A stretch of DNA of 64,000 nt from Arthrobacter sp. Marseille-P9274. Its GTDB lineage: Bacteria; Actinomycetota; Actinomycetes; Actinomycetales; Micrococcaceae. The translations under genes were made by a program, and so were the position numbers. The notes under the pieces are model-generated. The model did not search any database. It had not been told where the DNA came from and saw only the letters and a list, made by a program, of their open reading frames with translations. Every line of letters begins with the position of its first letter. Position 1 is the first letter of the stretch. Location: positions 842,033-906,032 of the forward strand of contig NZ_CAMPOV010000001.1 in NCBI RefSeq assembly GCF_946892675.1, given 5' to 3'. Shown here in pieces: positions 55,902-64,000 of the stretch.

Positions 55902-56366
55902 CGCCCGCGCCGCCGACTCCGCCGCCAGCTCGGCTTCCGCGGCCGCGGTGTCGAACTCCTCCGCCTCGTCCGCATTGGCACTCCCGGGCTCCTCGGGAAC
56001 GGGCAGGTTTTCTTCTTCCGCCGCCTTGCGGACCACTTCGTCCAGTTCGTCGATGCTCAGCGTGTCCCTGCGCAGGTGCTTAGTCCGGTAACCCGCGCGG
56101 CCGACCATGTGGGCCGAGACCGGGACGGTGAGCAGCTGGAACAGCCACGCGAGGATCAGCACCGGAACCGCGGCCCAGCTGCGCAGCTGCAGGGCCAGCC
56201 CCATGAGGAGCAGGAACAGGCCGAAGACCTGCGGCTTGGTAGCGGCATGCATGCGCGAGAGCAGGTCCGGAAAGCGCAGCATGCCGATGGCCGCGGCCAG
56301 GGACATCAGCGAGCCGACGACCAGGCACGCCGCGGCGAGGATTTCGAGGACAGCGTCAGTGTTCAT
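55851..56366 (-). CDS. mnhG: Na+/H+ antiporter subunit G (C-terminus affected by repeats)
   Basis: A 171-residue subunit of the Mnh/Mrp complex. Three N-terminal helices (LEILAAACLVVGSLMSLAAA, VFGLFLLLMGLALQL, VPVLILAWLFQLLTVPVSAH) and MLRFPDLLSRMHAATKPQV are the MnhG signature. A charged tail of about 75 residues follows, longer than usual. Its end runs into 30-bp repeats, where a 31-bp unit shifts the frame to an early stop. With one base fewer the tail would continue to 55751 as repeats of DQRRDAEVLP. The start overlaps mnhF by 11 bp. Confidence 0.9.
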   Translation of the reverse strand: MNTDAVLEILAAACLVVGSLMSLAAAIGMLRFPDLLSRMHAATKPQVFGLFLLLMGLALQLRSWAAVPVLILAWLFQLLTVPVSAHMVGRAGYRTKHLRRDTLSIDELDEVVRKAAEEENLPVPEEPGSANADEAEEFDTAAAEAELAAESAARADLRRDADGAAGPAPGR

Positions 56367-56637
56367 GGGGCCGCCTGTCGATCACGTAGCGGGCCACGGC
56401 GACGGAGCCGATGAAGCCGACCAGCGAAATGATGACCACGAGGGTCATGTTGTCCTGGTGCTTCCGGACCGCCATGTCGGCGATGATGCCGGCACAGACG
56501 ATCGCGAGCAGGACGTCGATCCCCATCACCCGGTCCAGGATCGAGGGGCCCTTCACGATGCGGAAGATCGCCACCGCGGCCGCGATCGTCAGGATCGCGC
56601 CGACGATGACCAGCACAACGTCCATGATGCCGGTCAT
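56356..56637 (-). CDS. mnhF: Na+/H+ antiporter subunit F
   Basis: A 93-residue protein with three helices. IFRIVKGPSILDRVMGIDVL is the MnhF signature. The ATG at 56637 overlaps the mnhE stop by 4 bp and the end overlaps the mnhG start by 11 bp, both consistent with operon coupling. A longer open frame upstream is not family sequence. Confidence 0.93.
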   Translation of the reverse strand: MTGIMDVVLVIVGAILTIAAAVAIFRIVKGPSILDRVMGIDVLLAIVCAGIIADMAVRKHQDNMTLVVIISLVGFIGSVAVARYVIDRRPHEH

Positions 56638-57197
56638 CGTGCGCCTCCCCGCTGCCCCTGCAGTTTTCCGTCCCTGACGATGGCCAGTTCCTCCTTGCTG
56701 CCGATGCTCTTGATCAGCCCTTCCTCGATCCGCAGCACCTGGTCCCGGAACCGCTCGGCCCCCTCCGGGGATTCGATGTCCAGGCAGTGCAGGTAGAGCG
56801 TGGAGGTGGATCGGTCCACGTCCACCACGAGGCTCCCGGGGATGAGCGAGATGGTGTGTCCAGTGGCGGTCACGATCAGGTCGGAGCGGCTGCGCAGCCG
56901 GACCGCCAGCACCGCGTTCCTGGTCCGCGGCCCCTTGGTCAGGGCCACCCACAGGACCTGGAAACTGGCTACCGCCACGTTGCCGATGAACTGCACCACG
57001 AAGACCAGGCCGGCGAGGACATTGAGTCTGCCGCCCAGCTCCACCGGCGGCAGGTAGAAGACATTGACGACGACGAGCGCGATGGCCAGGCCGAAGATGA
57101 GGTTGCCCGCGCTGTAGTCCTGCCACAGGGCACCCCACAGGACGACCAGCCAGACGAGCAGCGGGATTTCGGTCAGCAGCGGGATCCGGGTGCGCAT
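56634..57197 (-). CDS. mnhE: Na+/H+ antiporter subunit E
   Basis: A 187-residue subunit. N-terminal helices (IPLLVWLVVLWGALWQDYSA) lead to the conserved GHTISLIPGSLVVDVDRSTSTLYLH block. A cytoplasmic tail follows. The ATG at 57197 shares one base with the mnhD stop; a GTG one codon upstream is the alternative. It lies between mnhD and mnhF with 1-4 bp overlaps. Confidence 0.93.
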   Translation of the reverse strand: MRTRIPLLTEIPLLVWLVVLWGALWQDYSAGNLIFGLAIALVVVNVFYLPPVELGGRLNVLAGLVFVVQFIGNVAVASFQVLWVALTKGPRTRNAVLAVRLRSRSDLIVTATGHTISLIPGSLVVDVDRSTSTLYLHCLDIESPEGAERFRDQVLRIEEGLIKSIGSKEELAIVRDGKLQGQRGGAR

Positions 57198-58837
57198 CAC
57201 GGCTGCGCTCCTTCCGCCGCGCCGGCCCCGAGCACCGCTTCGATATAGGGCACGCGTTCCAGCAGGCCCAGGCCCGCCTGTTCGCTGAGCTGGAAGAGCG
57301 GGCCGGCGAACACCGTCAGCGCGACGCCGAGGACGACGAGGCCGATCGTGGCGCCAACCATGCTCTTGGGCAGCACGTTGCTGGTCGGCTGCGGCGCCTT
57401 TCCGGCCGCAACCTGCAGGGCGGCGGCGGGAGCCTTCGCCGGCACGAGGTGCTCCCCGCGGGGCGCACGGTCAGGGACGGCGGCCAGCAGGACCGGGTCC
57501 GGATGCTCCGCGTCCGCCGGAGTGCGCCAGAAGGCACGGTTCCAGACCCGCGCCATGGCCAGCAGGGTCAGCAGCGAGGTCAGCACGCCGCCGACCACCA
57601 ACAGGTAGGCCAGCGGCGTACCCAGGTCGACGCCGGCCTGGAGCAGGCCCAGCTTGCCAAGGAAGCCGGAGAACGGCGGGATCCCGGCCAGGTTCATCGC
57701 GGGCACGAAGAACAGGATCGCCAGCAGCGGCGACAGCCGGGCCAGTCCGCCCAACCGGTCCATGTTGGAGGTCCCGCCGCGCCGCTCGATCAAACCGGTG
57801 ACCAGGAAAAGACTTGTCTGGACGGTGATGTGGTGGGCCACGTAATAGACCGTGGAGGCCAGCCCGAGCGCCGACCCCAGCGCCAGCCCGAAGACCATGT
57901 AGCCAATGTGGCTAACGAGCGTGAAGGACAGCATTCGCTTGATGTCGATCTGCGCTAGCGCGCCGAGGATGCCGACCACCATGGTCAGCAGCGCGACAAT
58001 CATCAGGAAGTTGTTGATCCGGTCCCCCGGGAACAGCAGCGTCTCGGTGCGGATCAGGGCGTACACGCCAACCTTGGTGAGCAGGCCGGCGAACACCGCC
58101 GTGACCGGCGCCGGCGCCGTCGGATAGGAGTCGGGGAGCCAGAAGGACAGCGGGAACACCGCGGCCTTGATGCCGAACGCGACCACCAGCATCAAATGCA
58201 GGATCATCTGCGTCGAGCTGTCCAGTTCGCCCAGCTTCACAGCGAGGTCCGCCATGTTCACCGTGCCGGTGGCGGCGTAGATCATACCGATGGACAGCAG
58301 GAACAGCATCGAGGAGATGACGCTGACCACCACGTACGTCACGCCCGCACGGACCCGCGGCCCGGTGCCGCCCATGGTCATCAGCACGTAGCTGGCCGTC
58401 AGCAGGATCTCGAAGCCCACGTAGAGGTTGAACAGGTCGCCGGTCAGGAAGGCGTTCGAAACGCCCGCCACCAGGATCAGGAACGTCGGGTGGAAGATCG
58501 AGACCGGCCCGTCCTCGTCCCCGTCGGCCATGCCCTGACCGGCCGCGTACACCAGCACGGACAGGCTCACGCAGGTGGAAATCACCAGCATCAGCGAGGA
58601 CAGTTCGTCCACCACCATGTTGATCCCGAACGGCGGAACCCAGCCGCCGATCGACACGGACTGCGGTCCGGACGTCCAGGCCGTCACCAGCAGGATGAGT
58701 TCGACCGCCAGCGTCAGGGACAGCGTGCTGACCGAAAAGAACCGCTGGGCGCCCGGGTGGCGGAGCAGCAGGAACGTCAGCCCTGCCCCCACGATGGGAA
58801 GGACGACGGCGAGCGGCGCCAGCGACGCGGCATTCAT
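57197..58837 (-). CDS. mnhD: Na+/H+ antiporter subunit D
   Basis: A 546-residue, NuoN/MnhD-type proton-translocating membrane protein with about 14 helices. Conserved segments include GDLFNLYVGFEILLTASYVL with the functional glutamate and the lysine-containing FGIKAAVFPLSFWLPDSYPT. It overlaps mnhC by 4 bp and mnhE by 1-4 bp. Together with MnhA it forms the ion-translocating core. Confidence 0.95.
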   Translation of the reverse strand: MNAASLAPLAVVLPIVGAGLTFLLLRHPGAQRFFSVSTLSLTLAVELILLVTAWTSGPQSVSIGGWVPPFGINMVVDELSSLMLVISTCVSLSVLVYAAGQGMADGDEDGPVSIFHPTFLILVAGVSNAFLTGDLFNLYVGFEILLTASYVLMTMGGTGPRVRAGVTYVVVSVISSMLFLLSIGMIYAATGTVNMADLAVKLGELDSSTQMILHLMLVVAFGIKAAVFPLSFWLPDSYPTAPAPVTAVFAGLLTKVGVYALIRTETLLFPGDRINNFLMIVALLTMVVGILGALAQIDIKRMLSFTLVSHIGYMVFGLALGSALGLASTVYYVAHHITVQTSLFLVTGLIERRGGTSNMDRLGGLARLSPLLAILFFVPAMNLAGIPPFSGFLGKLGLLQAGVDLGTPLAYLLVVGGVLTSLLTLLAMARVWNRAFWRTPADAEHPDPVLLAAVPDRAPRGEHLVPAKAPAAALQVAAGKAPQPTSNVLPKSMVGATIGLVVLGVALTVFAGPLFQLSEQAGLGLLERVPYIEAVLGAGAAEGAQP

Positions 58838-59304
58838 CGGCTTCCCCTTTGCTTCGTTTTCTTTCCGGCCGGACGCTCGTCCGCGTCCTCCGGGACGAAC
58901 TCCGTGGTTTCCACCGGTAGGGCCGTATCATCCTCGGCATCGAAGCTGGACTGGTTCCGCACGCGGCGGTCCTCAATGTCGTCCTGGACCTCGTCCTGGC
59001 GGCCCAGCACCCAGGAGCGGTAGATGATGCCGAGCATAAAGGCGGTCACGGCGAACGAGATGACGATCGAGGTCAGAATCAGCGCCTGGGGCAGCGGATC
59101 GTTGTAGTCCTCGGCCGCCACGTCCCCGCGGTAGATCGGCGCGAGCCCGGCGGCCCCGCCGGTGCTCAGCAGAAGGATGTTGGCGCCGTTGGCCAGCAGC
59201 ATCAGGCCGAGCATCACCCGGGTCAGGCTTCGCTCGAGGATCAGGTAGACGCCGACGGCGATGAGCACGCCCATGACCGCCAGCAGCGTAATGTTCACGG
59301 TCAT
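58834..59304 (-). CDS. mnhC: Na+/H+ antiporter subunit C
   Basis: A 156-residue NuoK-like subunit with three helices. GVYLILERSLTRVMLGLMLL and PLPQALILTSIVISFAVTAF are conserved. Residues after 115 form an extra acidic, basic-ended tail not present in many MnhC proteins. It overlaps mnhA by 4 bp and mnhD by 4 bp. Confidence 0.94.
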   Translation of the reverse strand: MTVNITLLAVMGVLIAVGVYLILERSLTRVMLGLMLLANGANILLLSTGGAAGLAPIYRGDVAAEDYNDPLPQALILTSIVISFAVTAFMLGIIYRSWVLGRQDEVQDDIEDRRVRNQSSFDAEDDTALPVETTEFVPEDADERPAGKKTKQRGSR

Positions 59305-62303
59305 CGCGCGACTCCTTCCTCGACTGGTTCCGGTGCTTCATGAGGCCTGCCCCGATGCGGTATCGGCTGCTGGTCTTCGCTGCGTTCGTCGATCTCGGCG
59401 CCGAAGCTGCGCAGCACATCAAGGACCAGCCCGACCACTACGAGGTAGACGCCGATGTCGAAGACCGTCGACGTGACGAACTTGTGGTCGCCAAAGACCG
59501 GCAGGCTGAAGTGCAGGATCGCGCTCTGGAAGATCTCGCCGCCGAGCAGCAGCGGGATGACTGCCGCCAGCGACGCGGTGCACAGGCCGGCGCCGAGCAG
59601 GAAGCCCGCGCTGACCGGCGTGGCCTCGGCCAGTTCGACGCGACCGCCGGCCAGGTAGCGGACGGTCAGCGCCAGCCCCGCCAGCAGACCGCCGGCGAAG
59701 CCTCCGCCCGGGGCATTGTGGCCGGCGAGCAGGAGGAAGATCGAGAAGATGATCACGGAGTGGAACAGCAGCCGCGTCACGACTTCGAAAATGATGGAGC
59801 GGCGTTCCGGGGCCAGAGTGCGCCCGGCCACCAGCCAGGTCTCTTTGGCAACGGTCGCGAAGCGCCGGGCCGTGAGCAGCGCGGCCTTGTCTCCGTGCCG
59901 CTGCGGCAGTTCGGTAACGCGGTCCACGGAGCCCGAGGCGACCCCCGCGGCGCGGGTGCGCTTGTCGCCGCGGCTGCGCACGAAGATCAGGCTCGCCACG
60001 CCCGTGGCCGCGATGGCCAGCACCGAGATCTCTCCGAAGGTGTCCCACGCCCGGATGTCCACCAGGGTGACGTTGACGATGTTGGCGCCCCCGCCGCCGT
60101 CGTACGCCAGGGACGGAAACTCCAGCGACACCGGAAGCTGGGTCCGGGCGGCCATCGAGGTCATCGCGATGGCCACCATCGCCCCGCCGACCGCCAGGCC
60201 GACCAGCGCGCGCAACAGCTTGAAGCCGCCGGGGGCACGCAGCCAGAGCCGCGCGGGCAGCGACCGGAGCGCCAGCACGATCGCCACGAGCGCGATGGTC
60301 TCCACCAGCATCTGGGTCAGCGCCAGGTCCGGAGCGCCCTGCAGTGCGAAGATGAAGGCGATGCCGTAGCCGGTCACCGAGACCATCAGCACGGCCAGGA
60401 AACGCTTGTTGGCGCGGATCGCGCCGAACGCGGCGAGGATAATGCCCACTCCGGCGATCAGCTGGGCTGGCGTGTCCGCCAGGAGCCAGCTGTCCGGCCA
60501 GGGCGGATCCATCAGGATCACGGCGCTGAGCGGCGTCACCACGGCCACGCCGAGGATGACGAACAGGTAGTAGATGAGCGAGCCGCGCTGCGTGCGGCCG
60601 GTGATCCAGACCGCCGTCTCGTCCAGCACGCCGACGATGCCGCGGTAGGCACGCTCGCCGGTGAGGCCGCCGGAGAAGCGGTCCTGGAAGGAGCTGACCT
60701 TACCGCGGAAGCGGAAGAGCAGGTACCCGACGGCCAGGGTGACCGCCGTCAGGCCGAGCGCCGGCGTCAGCCCGTGCCACAGCGCGAGGTGCCCGTCCGG
60801 GGCGCCGTCCGGCGCGTACAGGGTTACGTACGGCTGGACGGCCGAATCCACCGGGCCGGGCCAGAGGCCGGCCAGCACCGTGGCTACGGCGAGGACCGCC
60901 GGGGCGGCGAGGAAGCTCGCCGGGACCGGGGTGAACGCCGTCTTCTTGACGTTCGGCTTGTACGCGAAGCCGCCCCAGAGGAAGCGGGCGCTGTACGCGA
61001 ACGTCAGCATCGAGCCGAGGACCACGCCCGCCAGCAGCAGGTAGCCCACCGCCCCGGACTTTTCGGCCTCGTGCACGAACGTCTCGTAGACCGTCTCCTT
61101 GGCCACGAAGCCCAGCAGCGGCGGCAGGCCCGCCATGGACGCGGCGCCGATCAGGGCCACCGCGAAGAGCGGCTTGGAGGTGCGGTAGATGCCCGAGAGC
61201 TTGCGGATGTCGCGGGTTCCGGACTGGTGGTCGATGATGCCGACGACCAGGAACAGCGTCGCCTTGAAGAAGCCGTGGGCCAGCAGGAGCGCGAGCCCGG
61301 CCAGCGCGCCGTCGCGATTGCCGAGCCCGACCACCATCATCAGGAAGCCGAGCTGGCTGACCGTGCCGTAGGCCAGGATGAGCTTGAGGTCGAACTGTTT
61401 GAGTGCCAGCCAGCCGCCCACGAGCATGGTGAGCAGGCCGAGGCCCAGCACGGTCCAGTCCCAGAACGCGGTGTCGGAGAAGCCCGGGGCCAGCCTGGCG
61501 ACCAGGTAGATGCCCGCCTTGACCATGGCCGCGGCGTGCAGGTAGGCGCTGACCGGAGTGGGGGCGGCCATGGCGGCCGGCAACCAGAAATGGAAGGGCA
61601 CCAGCGCGGACTTGCTCACCGCGCCCACCAGGATCAGGAAGATGGCGACGTTGATCAGCATGCCGTGCTGCTGCAGCAGCTCCGGCGCCCGCGCCATGAT
61701 CTCCGAGATCCGGTAGGTATCGGCGGTCTGCCCCACCATGATCAGGCCGATCAGCATGGTCAGGCCGCCGAAGGTGGTGACCATCAGCGCCTGCAGGGCG
61801 GAACGGCGGGCGGCCAGCCGGTTACGGGCGTAGCCGATCAGGAGGTAGGACAGGATCGTGGTCAGTTCCCAGAACATGTAGAGCATGATCAGGTCATCGG
61901 TGATCACGAGGCCGAACATCGCGCCCGCGAAGGCCAGCAGCTGCGCGCCGAACGGGCCGATGTTGGGGTCCTGGACCTTGAAGTACCGGGCGCAGTAAAA
62001 AAGCACCAGCGCGCCGACGCCGAGGATCAGGATGGAGAGCACCGCGGAGAGGGTGTCCATCCGGAACGCCAGTTCGAGCTTCAGCTCCGGGATCCACATG
62101 ACGGTTTCCGACGGCGGCGCATTGGGTGCGCCGGTCAGGGCGCCTTGCTCCGCTCCGGTGTAGCGGTCAAACGTCGCCAGCAGCCACACGAACCCGCCGG
62201 CAGGTACCGCGGCGAGAATATAGAACGTCGACCGGCCGATCTTCCGAAACATCCAGGGCGCTACGAAGGCCACCAAGAACAACAGGGCGAGCACAACGAG
62301 CAC
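59301..62303 (-). CDS. mnhA: Na+/H+ antiporter subunit A with fused MnhB domain
   Basis: A 1000-residue membrane protein that opens the Mnh/Mrp operon. The NuoL-like part holds about 20 helices, with conserved FWELTTILSYLLIGY, VPFHFWLPAAMAAPTPVSAY and LAHGFFKATLFLVVGIIDHQ. The C-terminal 180 residues match MnhB (PGGGFAGGLLAGLALTVRYL, LGAGLCTASLAAVIPLLLGG), so no separate mnhB is needed. The start is GTG at 62303 with GGAG upstream. The complex expels Na+ in exchange for H+ and helps pH homeostasis. Confidence 0.95.
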   Translation of the reverse strand: MLVVLALLFLVAFVAPWMFRKIGRSTFYILAAVPAGGFVWLLATFDRYTGAEQGALTGAPNAPPSETVMWIPELKLELAFRMDTLSAVLSILILGVGALVLFYCARYFKVQDPNIGPFGAQLLAFAGAMFGLVITDDLIMLYMFWELTTILSYLLIGYARNRLAARRSALQALMVTTFGGLTMLIGLIMVGQTADTYRISEIMARAPELLQQHGMLINVAIFLILVGAVSKSALVPFHFWLPAAMAAPTPVSAYLHAAAMVKAGIYLVARLAPGFSDTAFWDWTVLGLGLLTMLVGGWLALKQFDLKLILAYGTVSQLGFLMMVVGLGNRDGALAGLALLLAHGFFKATLFLVVGIIDHQSGTRDIRKLSGIYRTSKPLFAVALIGAASMAGLPPLLGFVAKETVYETFVHEAEKSGAVGYLLLAGVVLGSMLTFAYSARFLWGGFAYKPNVKKTAFTPVPASFLAAPAVLAVATVLAGLWPGPVDSAVQPYVTLYAPDGAPDGHLALWHGLTPALGLTAVTLAVGYLLFRFRGKVSSFQDRFSGGLTGERAYRGIVGVLDETAVWITGRTQRGSLIYYLFVILGVAVVTPLSAVILMDPPWPDSWLLADTPAQLIAGVGIILAAFGAIRANKRFLAVLMVSVTGYGIAFIFALQGAPDLALTQMLVETIALVAIVLALRSLPARLWLRAPGGFKLLRALVGLAVGGAMVAIAMTSMAARTQLPVSLEFPSLAYDGGGGANIVNVTLVDIRAWDTFGEISVLAIAATGVASLIFVRSRGDKRTRAAGVASGSVDRVTELPQRHGDKAALLTARRFATVAKETWLVAGRTLAPERRSIIFEVVTRLLFHSVIIFSIFLLLAGHNAPGGGFAGGLLAGLALTVRYLAGGRVELAEATPVSAGFLLGAGLCTASLAAVIPLLLGGEIFQSAILHFSLPVFGDHKFVTSTVFDIGVYLVVVGLVLDVLRSFGAEIDERSEDQQPIPHRGRPHEAPEPVEEGVAR

Positions 62304-62413
62304 GATATTCTCCGGAGCTACCTTCTGGGGGTCGACGGCAAGACAAGGGGGAAGACAGGTTCCATTCTACCCATGGAATACTTACGTTCCCGGACGGGCG
62401 GTACCATCTGGCT

Positions 62414-63793
62414 ATGAGCCACTCGCCTCACTCCCCGGCCTCGCCCAGCGGGACCGGGAATTCAGCCCTGGGGGAAATCAACAAGAAGCATGTGCTGGCG
62501 TGGGCTTCGTGGGACTGGGGCTCGGCCGCCTTCAACGCGGTCATGACGACGTTCGTCTTCACGGTCTACCTGACCGGCGAAGCGTTCGGCGGCGAGGACT
62601 ATGCCTCCGGCATCCTGGGCTACGGGCTCGCGCTCTCCGGGCTGGCCATCGCACTGCTCGCCCCGCTGACCGGCCAGCGCTCGGACGCCGGCGGCCGGCG
62701 GAAGTACTGGCTCGGCGTCAACAGCGTTGCCGTGGCCGTGCTGACCGCGCTGTGCTTCTTCGTGTACCCCTCCCCCGGCTTCCTCTTCCTCGGCGTCGCC
62801 CTGATCGCGCTGGCCAGCGTGTTCGCCGAGTTCGCCGGGGTCAACTACAACGCCATGCTGGGGCAGATCTCCACGCCGGCCACGATCGGCAAGATCAGCG
62901 GGTTCGGCTGGGCGATGGGCTACGTCGGCGGCATCGTGGCCCTGGCGCTGGTGCTCGTCGGATTCGTCCTCCCGGAGAACGGCTGGTTCGGGGCCACCGC
63001 CGAGGACGGCCTGAACATCCGGCTGGTCGCCGTGTTCTCCGCCGTGTGGTTCATGGCCTTCGCGCTGCCCGTACTGTTCACCGTCCCGGAGATTCCGCGC
63101 CAGCCCAAGGCGGCAGCGCTCGGCATCGCGGCCTCCTACGGGCTGCTGTTCCGCCGGATCAAGGCCATCTACCGGACCAGCCCGCACACCATCTTCTTCC
63201 TGCTCGCGAGCGCCGTCTTCCGGGACGGCCTGGCCGCCGTCTTCACGTTCGGCGGCGTCATCGCCGCAGGCACCTTCGGCTTCCCGCTGACCGGGGTCAT
63301 CATCTTCGCGATCGCCGGCAACGTCGTCGCCGCCCTAGGCGCCGTCGTCGGCGGCTACCTGGACGACCGCGTCGGGCCCAAGAAAGTCATCGTCGGCTCG
63401 CTGATCGGCCTGCTGGCGGCCGGAACCGCGATCTTCCTGCTCGGCGCCGAAAGCCACAGCGTCCTGGGCGTCTCGTGGACCGGCGACACGACCTTCTGGG
63501 TCTGCGGCCTCCTGCTCTGCCTGTTCGTCGGCCCGGCCCAGGCCTCCAGCCGCGCCTACCTCGCCCGGCTCGCGCCGTACGGCGAGGAAGGCGAATACTT
63601 CGGCCTCTACGCCACCACCGGCCGGGCCGTCAGCTTCCTGGCTCCCTCGCTCTTCGCCCTCTGCATCGGCATCTTCGGCGCCCAGCGCTTCGGCATCCTG
63701 GGCATCCTGATCGTCCTGCTCGCCGGACTGCTGCTGCTGCTGCCGGTCAAGGAGCCGCGCGAAATTCCCACCGCCACAACGCCGGCCGCCTGA
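62414..63793 (+). CDS. MFS transporter, UMF1 (Atg22-like) family
   Basis: A 459-residue, 12-helix permease. VLAWASWDWGSAAFNAVMTT at the start and PAQASSRAYLARLAPYGEEG near the end are typical of the UMF1 family, related to yeast vacuolar Atg22. The substrate is not known. TACCAT is exactly 6 nt before the ATG at 62414, a leaderless-type promoter. It is divergent from mnhA, 110 bp away. A direct repeat spans its stop codon. Confidence 0.9.
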   Translation: MSHSPHSPASPSGTGNSALGEINKKHVLAWASWDWGSAAFNAVMTTFVFTVYLTGEAFGGEDYASGILGYGLALSGLAIALLAPLTGQRSDAGGRRKYWLGVNSVAVAVLTALCFFVYPSPGFLFLGVALIALASVFAEFAGVNYNAMLGQISTPATIGKISGFGWAMGYVGGIVALALVLVGFVLPENGWFGATAEDGLNIRLVAVFSAVWFMAFALPVLFTVPEIPRQPKAAALGIAASYGLLFRRIKAIYRTSPHTIFFLLASAVFRDGLAAVFTFGGVIAAGTFGFPLTGVIIFAIAGNVVAALGAVVGGYLDDRVGPKKVIVGSLIGLLAAGTAIFLLGAESHSVLGVSWTGDTTFWVCGLLLCLFVGPAQASSRAYLARLAPYGEEGEYFGLYATTGRAVSFLAPSLFALCIGIFGAQRFGILGILIVLLAGLLLLLPVKEPREIPTATTPAA

Positions 63794-63860
63794 GCGGCGG
63801 CAGGGGCCCGGACTCCTGAGCGGCGGCGACTCCGGCCGCCTCAGCGGTGTCAGGGGCCCG
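63784..63860. repeat. imperfect 27-bp direct repeat spanning the MFS stop codon
   Basis: Copies at 63784-63810 and 63834-63860 agree at 24 of 27 positions, 50 bp apart. The first copy contains the MFS stop codon. Confidence 0.8.
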
Positions 63861-64000
63861 TCCGCCCGCTCCTGGGCGCGCCCTCTTGGGCCGCTCCGGC
63901 AGAGCGGCGTCCTCCCGTACATCTTTAGGCTTCAAGCTTTACGAACCCGCTGGTCAAAGCGATCCTTGAACCTTAAACAAGGGCAGGGCGGCCTAATACT
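63861..64000. other. intergenic end of the window with no gene seen
   Basis: No convincing coding frame on either strand. The last 40 bases turn AT-richer and contain TTGAAC (63966-63971) and TAATACT (63994-64000), possibly promoter parts of a gene beyond the window, but the 22-bp spacing is wrong for one promoter. Confidence 0.3.

Noticed and set aside
55751-55981. Repeat-coding frame as an independent gene
   Set aside because: It has no start signal of its own; it is best explained as the continuation of mnhG in the shifted frame.
59340-62417. 1025-codon open frame on the plus strand
   Set aside because: It is the antisense shadow of mnhA. The product is Gln/Gly/Arg/Asp/His-rich with no domain, and the opposite strand has an intact membrane protein family.
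63966-64000. Promoter at the window end
   Set aside because: TTGAAC and TAATAC are 22 bp apart, too far for one sigma-70-type promoter, and the gene beyond is not visible.

Overview
The window is about 64 kb of GC-rich chromosome from an actinobacterium, most likely an Arthrobacter-type member of the Micrococcaceae. The basis is the gene set (HspR/HAIR heat-shock control, MarP-like protease, GlxR-type Crp, DUF3073, a bacterial SCP-like protein beside purF, YkoEDC, an MnhA with a fused B domain), the strong GC3 bias and the many leaderless starts. This placement is inferred; no rRNA is present. Most of it reads as ordinary core chromosome. I see no CRISPR array, prophage, insertion sequence or plasmid-type origin.

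Layout. 0-4.7 kb: a WXG/T7SS-like protein whose 3' end runs antisense into a NudL-type Nudix gene, then nth and a membrane protein with a giant Ala/Gly/Pro linker. 5-11.4 kb: acs, aroQ, a CvpA/trypsin protease, crp, and an operon of DUF4177, RidA and Nudix genes. 11.4-16.7 kb: class A PBP, metallophosphoesterase, tRNA-Pro(CGG), FAD monooxygenase. 16.7-24.5 kb: purine genes (purC-purD on minus, purF-purM on plus) with asparaginase, an SCP-like protein and DUF3073. 24.7-31.3 kb: septum-formation-domain protein, clpB and small metabolic genes. 31.4-36.8 kb: DEAD-box helicase, trmB, and an ECF sigma/anti-sigma pair divergent from a Yx(FWY)xxD lipoprotein. 36.9-41.5 kb: RadC N-terminal fragment and the dnaK-grpE-dnaJ-hspR operon. 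41.6-49.6 kb: MMPL transporter, methyltransferase, FAD oxidoreductase, LysE exporter, LMW-PTP and a P-loop-PabB fusion. 49.7-55.7 kb: cardiolipin synthase, PabC-like lyase, the TPP-riboswitch-controlled ykoEDC transporter and DUF4235. 55.8-63.8 kb: a six-gene Mnh/Mrp Na+/H+ antiporter operon and an MFS (UMF1) transporter.

Regulatory logic readable from sequence: HspR should repress dnaK and clpB through HAIR elements (a perfect one at dnaK). Crp has a near-consensus site before its own gene. TPP should control ykoEDC through an aptamer followed by a hairpin that covers the Shine-Dalgarno. The ECF sigma locus carries two mirror-image promoters (TGAACC-N17-CGTC) that share one inverted repeat. 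The MMPL gene has an orphan 27-bp palindromic operator. At least 16 genes have a -10-like hexamer exactly 6 or 7 nt before the start codon, indicating leaderless transcripts. Several genes carry short direct repeats at or just after their stop codons; in mnhG a 31-bp unit among 30-bp units shifts the frame of the C-terminus.
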